Assembly (NCBI GenBank): GCA_026260175.1
Contig: JAKCWW010000016.1
Coordinates: forward strand, 171,962-235,961
DNA length: 64,000 nt
Direction of reading: 5' to 3'
DNA from: Reticulitermes lucifugus
Lineage: Eukaryota; Arthropoda; Insecta; Blattodea; Rhinotermitidae
The notes beneath the pieces were generated by a model. It saw only the letters and a list, made by a program, of their open reading frames with translations, searched no databases and was not told where the DNA came from. The position numbers and the translations under genes are program-made. Shown here in pieces: positions 35,912 to 49,600 of this stretch (positions are counted from its first letter, which is position 1; each line of letters starts with the position of its first letter).

Positions 35912-36329
35912 GAAAATATTTAAGACAGACCTACGATTATCTTGGGATTTTTCAAACAAAGTCTATCGCAACAGTAATTCCACAAGCTTGTCCCTCACTT
36001 TTCATAACTCGCTGTCATAAAGTCACAACATTTTGCCAATTTTTATTTCTGGAAAAGGATATTGCTAAATGTTGCATACGACTTTGTCAGAACTAAAGCA
36101 GCATCATAGGCCTGTACTTGATCTTACGTTGCTCTGGATATGGTGCAGTATTGGGCTCTTCTGAACATAGGAATGAATCTTTGTTACAAAAGGCGGAGAT
36201 TATTTGACCAAACTATGGACTGAGAACATCTCGAGGGCCTTTCTCCGTAGATGTAATTAAGTACAGTCCCACTTTTTCGTATTCCTAGGTATCGTACTGG
36301 ACATATTTAACCAATGAATTCTTTTTTTA
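34953..36329. other. Unassigned DNA with AT microsatellite
   Basis: A run of about 15 AT units lies at 35879-35909. The rest shows nothing supported. Confidence 0.6.
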
Positions 36330-36590
36330 GCCGATCCCAGTGGCCGTGCTGTCTAAGGCGTGGGTCTACGGTCGCTCGTTTGCTCGGATTGTGGGTTCGA
36401 ATCCCGCCGGGGGCATGGATGTCTGTCTCTTGTGATTGTTGCTTGTTGTCAGGTCGAGGTCTCTGCGACGAGCTGGTCACTCATCCAGAGGAGTCCTACT
36501 GAGTGTGGTGTGTCTAAAGTGTGTGATAGCGAAATCTCGAAAAATGAGGAGGCCTAGGCCCCCTAGGGGCTGTCGAGCCATAGGAAAAAG
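36330..36590 (+). mobile_element. tRNA-derived SINE, family A, full length
   Basis: This is the cleanest copy. It starts gccgatcccagtggccgtgc, with B box gggttcgaatcccgcc, the body with ggtctctgcgacgagctggt, and the end ctaggggctgtcgagccata plus A-rich tail. It can serve as the family reference in this window. Confidence 0.88.
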
Positions 36591-36984
36591 ATGTTTTTTT
36601 AATTACTGTAATTAGGAAACTATGGAAGCGTCCCATGCAATGGCAAGTAAAATGGGGATTATATTGTGTAATATATTAACTATTCCAAGTCTGAGTCCAA
36701 ATCCAAGCGACTCTGCAAGTGAACGTCGATTAGACAGAAAATCAGCTTCCCTGGTGCTCATGACCAGATCTTATTAAGTCGCGAGTCCGATCATTGCAGT
36801 CATACTTGCTTTGGGGCATACTCTCTGAGGACAGGACGGATTTTAACTCGTAATTTCAAGAGAACAAACTCTCCCTCCACTATAAACATCAACCAGTCAA
36901 CGCTGTTTAGTAAAATAGTCGCACTTTGAGTTGAGACTCATACGGAACTCATAAATGCTATTGTGAAACTTTCGGTTTCTAAAA
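36591..36984. other. Unassigned intergenic DNA
   Basis: Nothing recognised. Confidence 0.6.
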
Positions 36985-37290
36985 GCTACATCAGTTTTAG
37001 GAGCTTTCGCAAAATTTCAAAAAGAGACCATTAGCTTCATCATGCCTGTCTGTCCGTCCGCATGGAAATTCTCGTCTGCCACTGGAAGAATTTTCATGAA
37101 AGTTGATATTTGAATATTTTTCGAAAATGTGTCGAGAAAATTCAAGATCGCTTCAAATATGAAAATAATAATACTTTACATGAAGACCTATGTACATTCA
37201 TGATGATATGGCTACAAACATGCACTTAGAATATGTAATAATAATTATTGCTTTTCCACAACAACGATAGTTATTCGAACGCCCCTCACT
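36985..37290. repeat. Dispersed repeat R, copy 1
   Basis: Blocks ttagcttcatcatgcctgtc, ctgtccgtccgcat, atttttcgaaaatgtgt, actttacatgaagacctatg and attgcttttccacaacaac occur in the same order at 51370-51860. A non-coding mobile element is likely, but its class was not recognised. Confidence 0.6.
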
Positions 37291-38360
37291 ATTACGTCAT
37301 ACCTACATTTCCTGTCGTGTTGCCTATAGCTATCACTGGACTTAAAACTCGTAAGGTAGGAAGACAATTAATACAGTAATGACAGAACACTTAGCGATTC
37401 TTGCTTCCTGTTCTTCCAGGCATTCTGAATTAATTCATAATAAGAGAGGAACATGACGTCATTATTTGAACGAAGAATCGCTACAACAATCGACACGGAC
37501 GCTTTTCAACATGGTTACTTCTTTTCAGTAAAACTTTTTATACAACACTACAAATCGCTTAGGGGCGTCTACGTTGCGCTATTGCATGGCGCCCGGTTTT
37601 GTGTGCCCACCCATCGAAATTAAAAAAGAAAGAAGGGAAACCTTTCCTAAAGCATTGGTTCATATTTTTTTTTGTCGGGTGCGGTCAGAATAACACCTGT
37701 ATGCTTGCTCCTATGCGATGCCCACATCATAACTGATGATTAGTTTTTATATTGCACGCAGAGACATGGAGTGGGGAGCGGCAAATTTGGTCGTAGCATA
37801 TTTCAGGGGAGGGAGAAGAGATTGGATTTGGTCACCAGAGGCGGCTTCTATGATGATAAACACATTTGAGGGTTTACACAAGAATAAAAATTCGAGATTT
37901 TATGGAAAATATCGTCTGACATTTGCTTTAGCGATATGTATGTGTAAGTGGAAAGTTTATGTCCAGTAGGTACAAAGAACGTTTTACTGTACCTCGTGAC
38001 GAAGCTCACATGCGAGACCGATGAACAAGTGAGAGAAGGGCTGACGAGAATGCTTGGACTTTTCAGAGACTGTCTGAAGTCTTAATGAGCATATCGTAAA
38101 TAATTATATGTAGGAGCTTCAGGGAAATATCTCATTATTTGATATAACATCGAGCGCTGAACTTAACTCGCACGATTGATATCAGTCCCTACTTTACTCT
38201 TTCTTTATTCACGGAAAATATAAAGTCACGGTGCTTTAGTGTTTTCTTATTACCCAATCGCAAGTAGTGTGACTCTACATTCTGAGTCGTTTCGGAAAAA
38301 TGGAGCATAAGAATTCACGTGCGTAAGTATACATTAAACTTGTTCCTACTTAAGCAATCA
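37291..38360. other. Unassigned intergenic DNA
   Basis: Nothing recognised; short frames only. Confidence 0.6.
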
Positions 38361-38628
38361 AAGCAGGTGGGGAGTGGAGGTTTAGCTCCATTCATTCCTA
38401 AATTCTGCACAGGATGGAGGTGAGTGGTAGATTCAAGCCCAAACCGCTTTATCCCTGGAGAAAAAGCTTTCAGAACTCAGTGAGTACGAAGTTTGATGGG
38501 CCACAGAACCTGTCTGGACACTAGGGAGAAGGAATTGCGCCCCCCACCCCACAGGGATCAAAAGGCGATTTCTCGCTAGTACATCCCATAGTGTATTCAC
38601 AATACCGACTGAGCTATCCCGGCTCTTC
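38361..38628 (-). mobile_element. tRNA-derived SINE, family B, inverted
   Basis: Read on the minus strand it starts gccgggatagctcagtcggt, the same head as the 57500 copy. It continues through a degenerate ccagggataaagcgg block and a taccactcacc block, and ends near ctccactcccc. It is more diverged than the other two copies. Confidence 0.7.
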
Positions 38629-41600
38629 TTGCATAAAAGGGAGGAGAATTAATCCTACCATTCTTACTGAATGTGTGAGGATTATATGAGAAGAGTCAGT
38701 CTTGTGTTTTTGTGTGCGTAAATTATATTGCTGGCTTTATATACTTCTTTGGATATAGGCATACAGACGTGGAGGTTGTTTTGTGTAGAGTTTTCACACC
38801 TTTATCTGCTGACATTAATACCCTGACATTTCAAAACTTTCTCGCTAGCACTCCATCTTCAACAGCGTTTTAAAGTAATAACAAATGTCCTTTTTGCTGT
38901 TCGGTTTTAAACTCCGTCACGGAGATCTGCTGTGATCTAAGTATCAGAGCACTGTTCCACTTGTTCATTAAGTTCTTGGTGCATATTCTCCCATAGTATT
39001 GCAGGCATAAGTATAGAATTATAAATGTTCCTCCTATTCAATATTGAATAATTTATGAGAATCGATAAAATAAGATGTTTGCTATTTAAACCACAACAAC
39101 GGCGGCCCCTAACCGATTGAATATAATTTATTAATTTACAGATATAGATGAATTCCGTATTATGATGTATTTTGGACTTTATTACAATTACACAACTGTC
39201 TGGCCTATACTAATTTATTCCATACCACTAGTGGTGGGTGGGTCATAATGTTTTCAGACTATGCAAAGAAGAAAATCCACGGTCACACATTGTCACCGTA
39301 ATTAGTTCGTGGCAACTGCGAAAGGGTTTTCTCAGTTGTTCCATTGTTAATCTAGGTAGTTATGTAACCTATCTGTATATACGAGGGAACCTGTACTTGT
39401 GCTGTCAGCCGAAAGAGCAGCATTATGCTTAGCGCTCTGTTGGTGATCTAAAGGGACCTGGAACTAGCCCTGATAATATACTCAAATTTCATGCATCGGT
39501 AAATAAGACTGTTATGAAAAATACTCGTCGTATAGTGGAAAAACAATGCCTGCGTTAATAAACCCTACTAAGTAACTATGTAACTATTCTTATTCTGACT
39601 TGGCGCTAATCAAGGAAGCTTAACTTGCTGACTAAACACATGTGTCAGCCAGTGATAAGTCCCAGTAGAGGTACAATTTACTTAATATGTTTTCCAAAAG
39701 CCCAACCTACCACACATATCTAAGGCGGTGGTAGCGGGTATGGAGCATCATATATTCGTCGGAAGGGAACATCCGAAATACTTCCGGAGAAACTTTCGCA
39801 GTGCTACTTTTTTCCACTAAACTTCTACAAGAATTGTCGTGAATTTTGACACAGACTTCCACGTTGAGATTTCTGCATTAACTCGCAGATCTACAGCAAG
39901 GAGTTATGGTATGACGACACAGTATTGAACGAGTAGAGTATGAAGATGGGATCACACGACACCCCGGCACAAGCCGCTGCTGGTATCACAGGAACTGCTG
40001 TTGGATTGTCGTGATCATGTGGAAGACCCACATCACACAAATGGCTTGAAAGTTCCCTCAGGCAGGACTTCAACATTTGTCAGTTAGACATTTTCTATCT
40101 TCAAGTTTACCTTGATGTTCGCCTAACCTTCGTGTCTGAGGACTGCACAGTGGCTCGAGGGATTTGTGTTTAAAAGAATACGCTACTTACTTGAGCGCAA
40201 TGGAAGCAGTTTTTAGCGTAGTTAAGTTCCAGTAACAGAAAGCTGACACCACAAAAGCACTGCATAATTGATAACTGTAAGGTCAAAAATATAAAAACGT
40301 TCAATTATGAAACTTCTAAGGAATCCGTCTGTCCTTGAAGAAGGGCATGGTTTCGGAAATAAAAATGGATTGTGTAACAAATTGCGTAGTTTTATTTTCT
40401 GGCACTATATTCGTGCTAAAATGAGAACAGTTATATAATATTAAACAATATCGGAGGGTTTTATGTTGCTATTTCACAGAGATGAAAGCATTGGTGTTTG
40501 ATCTTTGTTTGCGTATCACAAAGCATAAAGACAAATTGGATACATTAAATAAAATAAAATTTTAATACAATGTAATATCAGATTAATGCAAAAATATTAT
40601 ATTAACGGAGATTAAATTCACGAATTGAGATTATGGTTTTGTTTGAAGTGACGGCGTGTTGTTTGTTAGAAAATTAGCGCACGTTCTGAGAAATATTTCG
40701 ATTCAAAACTTTAAAAGTACGCATATGAACTAGTTGGAAGAGGGAGGTACCAATATTTACAACAAGATGTTAGTTGCTATTTTTATATAGATATAAGTAT
40801 GTAGACTAATGAGAATTGTTGTGACCTAAGTGCAACTTAGATACGGCATTGTTATCATTGGTTTATTTCTGCTAATAATTCAAAACGTATTGGCGTGTAA
40901 ATTCTTATGATAACTTTACATTTTAATGACATGCTCTGTATTATTGACCAAATAATCAGACGCTTTACCGTCAGATACGATTATTATCTTTTTTACTGAT
41001 TATTTCACTATTATTTTGGATTACTATCCAAAACATGAAGCTCTTGATAATAGAACGTTGTTTCTAAACATGTCAGTTTTAATGAAAGTAGCAGATAAGA
41101 AGTTACTGGTTGTGTTTGTTTGTAACAGGGCTAATTATGTGGTTAACAATATCATGTTACATCATTTTAACCAGACATGGTTAGAATTAAATATACAATA
41201 AGTAACAGTCACTTAGGCCTGTTTAATTTCAGGGCAGAAATTCGTTAATGCAAAAATATTCATAAGCCATTAATTTCAGTCCATGTCAATGTAATTTGTT
41301 GCTGTGAGGCATATTTCATTTAGATTTTATAACTTGCTATTGTTCCCATTAATCTCCACCACTTTTAAACAGATTTATCGAAGAAACTTCTGCATGTCTC
41401 TTTTTCAGTCCACCGGAGGAATATTCTACGTGCCCAAAACATCGTAATTTACAGATTTAAATTTTTAAAGTCCTTTCTGCTTTTTATTGCTTTACTTTGT
41501 GATAAAAAATCCAAGTGTATTTGTATTGCTTAATTTATATTTTACGTAGTAGGAAAATAAGTTAAATACTTAAAGCAATTCAACAGGAAAAGAAGAAATT

Positions 41601-43283
41601 AAAATCAGTAACATGGAAAGTTTGGTGAAGTTTAATTACATGCGTAATAAAGGTGCGTGCTGGTTACACTGCCCAGAGGAACACTGCTTGTTATGTTTTC
41701 AAGCAGGATTCACTGTACTCACTTGTTTTGGTGTTGTAGCCTTGTCGACCGCTTCGGACATGTGATAAATGAGAGACAGCGGGCCAGCAAAGTCTCACGG
41801 GAGAGTTCTTATCCACGGGGTTTGTAAGCCACCGAAACACAGAGACAGAGATGGATTCTGGGAGAGAAAAATATAGAAGGAAGTCAGTCCAGTCCTGTAA
41901 CGTTTGTCTGTTAAACACTGTTCAGCTGCTAGTTGCAGTAACGTGGCAGTAACAGAAGTAAAACCGCCCATTGTAATACCAAGTAAGGCTGTAAGAGATA
42001 TTTATTTATTTCGTTGGACAAGTTTAAATCGAATTTTTTATTGGAGCTCTTTGCAAACACGGAAAGAAAGTCCATATTTTTTTACGTTCTACGTCCTAGA
42101 TTTTCTCGGCATACATTTAGCGACAAGAGCTGAAATTCTGAGTAGAGTGTCTGTATTTTTCGTGTCTTGGATAACAGAGATTCATAGTCTTCTGCTAACT
42201 GTCATGCGAATAGGCAGCTTATAAATTGAATTGTGTTAGCGAAGATCGTCTTAAACCTTTCAGACTGAGAAGAAAATCATTAGGCAAGTATGGTCTCAAA
42301 GTAATGGAAAATTTTGTCACCTCTGCTTAACAGGCGTGATGTTTTGTCCCTTTAAATAAGTAGATTTGATGCAGAAGGGAGACTGTCTTACTGAAGATAA
42401 ACCCCAAAATTTAAATTTTGAAATATATAAAATATTGTTTGAGTTTTTTATTTGAATATTTTTGTTTATTTTGCAGCATTTAAAAATCTTGAACATAGAA
42501 ATGGACACTGTAAAAAGGAAATGCACTAACAGTTATAGCATAAACTGTCATAAAATTACAGAACCATATCGCATAGAAATTGTCTTGCAATCGCTTTCCC
42601 AAAATGCCAAAACTTTTCAAATCACATCTACGTTTGGGTGTCTGATGGACCTGAGAATGAGAATAGGTGTCACATGGGCAGTATTTTATTTTTAAATCCT
42701 GCTTTTGATTAAATTACGTACTTCTTCTCTTTCCACCTTATCCGATACTGGATAAATGTGTGTTTATACGGAGGGGTACTGTAAACGAATGAATCTTGGA
42801 TCCTGTACCTGATTTTAGTGCAATATTTAGAAGGACAGCTAAATAATATCTTCGTGTACTACCAGTCACAAATTCCATTCTGAACAGTGCTTTATATAAA
42901 TTTGTTTCATGCATTTTCAATTATTACTTCAAAACTGACATTGTAGTACGTTTCATTACACTGCACCGCCGGGCCATTCTCCTTTGGCAAGCCATCGGTA
43001 TGTTTTGCGTCCGTATGTTTTTCTTTGGATCGAGTATTTATATGTTTTCAATTTTCATTTTTTACTGACAGTAACAAATCAAGTTTCACAATCATAAACA
43101 ACAAAAATATATTTTTACTTCTCTGCATTTATTACTGGTAGATAGAAGTGATTTTTCATCTTCAAGCTTCGGCCGCTTAACTCCAGTGAAAGAGCCCTTG
43201 AGTCTGTCTGGGCTTGAAGGCGAAGAATCGAATCCCATTTATCCGTCTTGTGTTGTCACTTCATTAGTTATCCCTGCGCAGTA
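38629..43283. other. Unassigned intergenic DNA
   Basis: At 38831-38870 (minus) gttgaagatggagtgctagc then gagaaag, and at 40333-40362 (plus) ccttgaagaagggcatggtt then tcggaaat, are weak hammerhead-like strings. No frame has a recognisable domain. Confidence 0.5.
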
Positions 43284-43640
43284 TAATAATAATAATAATA
43301 ATAATAATTTAAATACATTTTTATTACTAATGTGCTGGCACAACGTGCATAAGGACAATTAACACACACAATACAGGAACTTAAAAAAAACAAGAAACGA
43401 AGGAATAAGAAGAGATTACATCAGGTAAAAAACAGCATCAGTAATATTAGAATTGTTAAATTAAAGATGTTGAAAGATTTTTTTCCCCGAATATATCTAT
43501 TTCATTGCACTTAAATTCACTTTATTGACGTGCTGGGTTAGCAGCGCAGGGCCAATTACGAAACCAGCACGAATACATGGGTATGCAAATGCACAGGTAA
43601 AGCACAGTTACACAACAAACAAACAAACAGAAAATTGAAA
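43284..43640 (-). mobile_element. LINE 3' ends, two nested copies, inverted
   Basis: On the minus strand a stretch with gtttgtttgttgtgtaactg, tttacctgtgcatttgc, cgtgctggtttcgtaattgg and cccagcacgtcaataaagtg parallels the 21771 element. A second unit follows (tgtgccagcacattagtaat) and ends in an ATT tail seen on the plus strand as AAT units at 43284-43309. Confidence 0.55.
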
Positions 43641-46600
43641 CAAGACGAGGTGCTTCGAATACCGGCCGGTATACCAACTAAATTGACCGAGGATTTTCAT
43701 AGTTTTCGCCGGTCCCTCCGGACAAATGTCGTAACAATACCTTGATTAGGTCACAGCCACATCCTTCCAAGTGTATCGAGGTCGTCGCTTATCTCTCGCT
43801 GTGCCTTCGACCCTTTATAACTTCACATACCGACAGTGTCGCGGAAGAAATCATGAGCAAACTATTGCAATTGTACGTTTATTCGTTACAGAAGGGAGAA
43901 TTTTGTAGATGAACATTTTTTTTTATTTTTAATACAATTAGTAGCTTTACTTACGAGAAAACGTGCTGCTTCAAGGTGGATATTTCATGGGTATGACTAA
44001 GGTTTTGTAATAGCTGGGATAATTTTATGGCTGTGTCTTGCAATTTGTGACTACCTGAATGGCTGTTATGCTACACTGCTGTATATTGTGAACCATCTTA
44101 CTGCGTGCTCCCCTCTTCCATTTCTGGAGAGTGTGTTACCACAGAAGTGCAAACACTGGAACATGACGGTACGGTGTCAGAATACACATATCATGGGCAG
44201 TGTAAATACGGAGGTAAGGCAGATAAGGGCCCTACAAACATTGCTTCCGGATATCTGAATGCGGTGATTAATATTTGGTGTATTCCAATGAAAAGTGTGT
44301 GTGCTGAGAGTGGGAAGGGCTTGAGTTATGCGCACGTAGAATTTAGGTCATTCTCCATTTCCGTGTCTTTATTTGCTACCTCTGTGAATGTGAGTATTTA
44401 CCTCGAAGCGAAGCAAGAAATGTTTCAGTTGCGATTCGTGTTTTATAATTAGATGAATGAAAGAAAAGTTATTAGAGTTTCATTTAATTTTAATTTGACT
44501 TTGTTATGAATTTTCAGAAATGGTATATTAAAAACTTACATAAGACTATTGCCTTCAGTCAACGGAACAGACAATATTTCGGTATACGGATTACGAAAAA
44601 CTCTTTTGACTTTTGTCTGTAACCTTCCTTTTCTTCATTGGACAACCTATTGAAATTGATCAAAATTTCAGACATTTATATCCGTCATTCCGTCCGTGTT
44701 CTCCACCTCCGACTACCGAACGGATTTTGATTAAATTTCGTGTCGGGCGTCTGTGTCAAAAGTTCTTCGGCGGTTTAGATTTTGATCGAGATTTGTGGTT
44801 CTTATAGCGACGTTAATACAGATTCATTTCTTATAAATTGTCCATGCATCTACCTATAAAATAAATTCGAGTTAAATACTGAATTTTTACAAATTTAAAT
44901 ACAGATAATTGCATAAAAATATACAGCATAAAATATTTACCTACCTAATTTTAATGTACAAATTTATTTATTTATGTAATTGGGCATATATTTATTGGAA
45001 TTCAAACGGTATATTAGGTCAATAAGTTTCCCATTCTAACCGCATAGTCTGAAATCTCCTCTCATAACGTTGAAGTATACTGAGACAAAAAACTACATCC
45101 ACTTGAAGGTTACTAAGGTGAAAGGCCATGACCTTTCGTGGCACTGTATTCTTTGCACGAAGTTTATAATATGAACGAATAATGACGAGGCTCTAACCGT
45201 CTTCATATCTGCAACTTGTTAATCTGGTCGGTTGATTTCGATGAAAATTGGTATTGATTTTTTACACTAATATTCCTGCACTAATTTGATTTTTCGATCC
45301 TACGTGTGTCTGTAAAAGTATCCTTTCAATGTAGGTCTAACACCTTCTCTACATGAATTTTATCTTGTAAAACTTGGTACGTTAAATCTATATAAATTAA
45401 ATTTTACACTTCTTATCGTATACAAATTTTATTGAAAAGCATTTTTGACATGTTGAATGTTTAACGAAATTCGAGGAAAATTTATTAATGATTCTATACT
45501 TTGCACGATTTGGTATCTACAGTACATAAAAAAGTCGATCAGATTTAGAAAGTTGCAACTGTAGATTTTGGGAGATATGTTTATTTAAAACTGGAATATA
45601 TGTATATATATATACTTAAAAGTGGAGTATGTATGTGTAATCAAAACTGGAGTGTATATTTCTGCTGCCTTTGAGAAAAAATGGATGTGAGAACCGGCAT
45701 GGAATACAATATGGAGAAGGACCAGGAATCTATTTGAAGCCATCTGTAATATAAAGACTATCTTCCTATGGAACATGACGCCGTATAGTTTGGTAGAAAT
45801 TTACCGGCTTCTGAATGTGCTTGATGTCTCCGTCTTTAGCAATGAAGAATGATTTTCTACTCTGAAGAAGAGGCAGTAGATTTCTCCGAAACGTCGATAT
45901 ATTTCTGTCAGGCTGTACGGCATCACATCCCAGAAGATGCCAGTCTTCATAGACATAGCTGTCATAACCTCAAATCTCGCATGTATAACAAGCTGTTTTA
46001 CACGTGGATTTTTTTGAGTGCATATCTTGTTAGATTTGCGTGTATAGGGAATGCTGTGGATTGGATGTTACATAGGGAAGCTGAGTAAGAATATAAGGGG
46101 TTGGGGGTGGGGTGTAGCTAAGCATCACTGAGCGTTCATATCGACTGTAACGGACCTACACTGCGACAAAGGGAGCAGAGAGATGACTCACATGCCGCCT
46201 ACCTTTCTGCAACAGTGAAATATCTGACAGATACACACTGTGATATCAGTGTTCAAAAAAGGCATTATGTCTGGACCCAAAGAACATAAAATAGCTACAT
46301 TTATTACGTAACGCGCTAAGTACAGTTGTTCAGAGGCTTCTTAGGCAACCAATGTAATTGAATTAGAAAATATTAATTAATTCTAATATAATCTTAAAGA
46401 AAGAGCTAAAGAGACGATGTACGCATTACTTAATATATTGAAGAATTTTAATTAAAATGTAACTATCACCATGGGGCAGGGTCCTTCAAGAGAAACTGAC
46501 AGGCATTCAGACCCTCAAGAAATATGCCGTCTTTTATGGAACATGCACCTTCACTACCATGCTCAAAAAAAGTCGGAATTTTAATCATAATCTTATTTTG

Positions 46601-49600
46601 AATAATGAAAACACATTTCAACACACATACATTCCTATGAAGTAAGAGAAATAAATCTCGAATTTCACAAATTGATAAAGGCTTATAGTCTGGATGATCA
46701 TTTGGTCCCTTATATAATGTTTCTGCACGTGAACATTTGCCTAACAGGTGATGTCGGGCCTACATTTTGGAGGCTATTCGAACAAAATGGGTCAACATTA
46801 TTCTTCCTCGCTATCAACACTCCAATAGTTTGGAAGGTGAGAGGAAAGGGACGCTGTTTCGCGTTATATCCAGAATTTTCTTCTAGTGTGATGTAATTTG
46901 TGTCTAGAAGAGGGAGAACTTTTATTTGTTTCAGTGTAATGAAATAGTTCCTAAGACCTCTGTCGACTCAGAAATAATTGTAATATTATTACCTTTTCGA
47001 TTTTTGGTCGAAATTCTTAGACACATGTGGCCCAATTGCAAGGTTTAAGTCTACACAGAACAGAAGACAATACAGGAAATTAGGGGGAGGATTCGAGCCA
47101 ACGATTCGGATCAGTCAAGTCTCTAGGCCTGCACATGAAAGTAGTTTTTCATTTGAATAACGTATGAGAGATAGAGTAAAACATTGCTTCAAATTTTGTA
47201 CTGTCTTGTAGGTTCTGTTGGTACAAGCACTGGTAAAGGTGTTTGTCAGCTAGGAATCCTGACGTAAATATGATTATGTTAATTCCTTCCTGACTCGAAA
47301 TTCGATGGATTTATGTAACGGATTATATGTATTTGTTGTTATAAATTCTTTGATTAATGAGCGGTGGAAGGTTTATTATTTCCGTCTTAACACATTTAAT
47401 GATATCTACCAGATTTGCTGTTTTTTCAGTTTAATTAACACGGATTGATGACAAATATCTGTCTCTATTTAAAAAAAAACTTATTTCATCTGTTGGTACA
47501 GTGCAGTGTCAATGTGCGTCTCGTATTGAAATAGTGGGCTTTGTGAGTTGGTATGGTAGTTGTATGTATTAATTTACACGTCGGAGTGGCTTTATACTTT
47601 TGCTTCTTTCTGTGTGTGTATGTGGGCGTGTGTTTACACATAATCGTCTTATCACCTAAAATTAATAAACTTTCATTCAAATTACTGACAGAAATATATT
47701 TCAGTAAAATACAATTTTTGTCCCTTTTGTTGGAAGCCACGAATCGCCACTGTAGAGAACTCCATACAGATTATGTTTACTTACAACTGTCCAATATTCC
47801 GTCACCCGTCAAAAGGTTATTATTTTCATGCTCCGTAAACGTTTTGTGCAAACCTGATTGTACCGTATTCCATGAAAGAAACTTTGCTGGCTGCCGTAAA
47901 CAATCAGCTAAATGTAAAATATTGAGTATTGATTGGCGTCAGTTCTGAAGCGTATCTCTTTATGAAAGAATTGGAATTTGAAAGAATGCTTAGTTTAAAA
48001 GCATTTAAAATAATTCCACACTTTATGCACATTGCGTTTATGTTGTGCGTTTTATGAATCCTTGTTTTATATCTCTCTGGAGTAAGGATTTCCTAATTTC
48101 AATCCTTCGTAGTGATCATTCGTAATCACCCCAAAAATAGAGGGAATTTTTACTTATTCAGGTGAATAAAGCAAGAAACCAATGATTTCGAAATCGTACT
48201 TAAATACCACAACATGCACCATACTGTATTACAGATAAAGTAAGTTACATTACTAAAAATTTGCTGAACTGGTCCGGCTTTATAATACAAGGCCTTATTC
48301 TGTAACTCTACTAGCAAGGAACTTTAGTCCCTGTACATTATTAAACAGTGTAACTTCAATTGTTACCTGTTGAAAATTACAATGTCAGTAATGAAGGGAT
48401 ATGACGGACTTGAATGGAAATAAATTGAACTTACTTAGTTACGGAAAACTTTATTCTGCAAATCTTAATATTTCATTCCTATTATATTTCAGTGAAGGAT
48501 TTGTGAATTTGGTTAGTCGTGTTAATTTTATTTTATGTATCTCGTTTATACAGGCCCGTGAGTTCATACAGGAATGTAAAGCACTCATCAGTCACCAGGT
48601 TGAACGATTGTGCCACTGTTGCACTAATGGGACCAGTGTGCTCACACACATACACATATACACATACACGTCGGTAATTCATCACTGTCATGGATTCTGG
48701 CGCCCTCTCCCCTTCTCTTTCTGTTCCTTTCATTCTCTCCTTATTCAAACTTTGTTGTATCTTCCATTCTTCCCTTTACCCAATATTTTCTTTCCTCATT
48801 GCGTAGGTGAATGCAATGCCTTTGTTTCGTTTGCAGGTTAATTCTTTCAGTATTTGCTTTAAAATGATGAATATCGAATTTTATTTTTTAATATTAAATT
48901 TTAGATAAATTTTTGTTCACGTGTGATCGTCTGATAGCATCATGTTTGTGTGTTTGTAGTCCTAAATATTTAGCTACCTATGGTTTACCTTAGATATCCA
49001 GTGCCACTAAATATATTTCGTAGCTGTACTGGGCGGTTTTATTAATTTTATATTTAAAAATACATCGATAATATTTAAAATTCTAAATGATTTTTCTCTT
49101 TGCCATTAGATGAGATGGGTTTAAAGAGAAATGCGATGGTGTCAATTCCTGTGCTTAGAAGTAATCAGCACTTACAAGTAGCTATCACTATCTGTAGTTT
49201 CATGTAGCAAGGCATTTTTATTCTTTCAAACGATTGAAATCATTTCATGTTTGACCAAAACGAGTCATCCATCATATACTTTGAGGTCAAATAGAAGCAA
49301 GTGCAGGGAATTTTATCAGTTAGTAGGTACGTTTGCATCCCTGAGGAATGAAGAATTTCGGTGGAGACTGTTTCATATTTTCTTCAGAAGGAAGTTCGCT
49401 AAAATAAAATTATGTATTACTTTGCTTACAAAAAATACGGTAAATTAGAATAAATTATAAAGTTTTGAGTCTTGAAGATGGTTTTTTATTTTAGCGAAGT
49501 TCGGTTGATAACCAAGATGTGACTCGGGAAATGAGGCGCTGCGCTGTGAGAGTAACACTGTGACGTGGGTGATGTTCTAATCCCGTACGAAGAGTGCGCC

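Noticed and set aside
36330-36430. tRNA gene
   Set aside because: A and B boxes are present, but the same unit recurs with a shared 3' body and no closing acceptor stem, which marks a SINE.
48401-48841. A 146-codon plus-strand frame
   Set aside because: Hydrophobic and Ser/Phe-rich because of T-rich DNA; no homology recognised and a CA/TA simple tract lies within.
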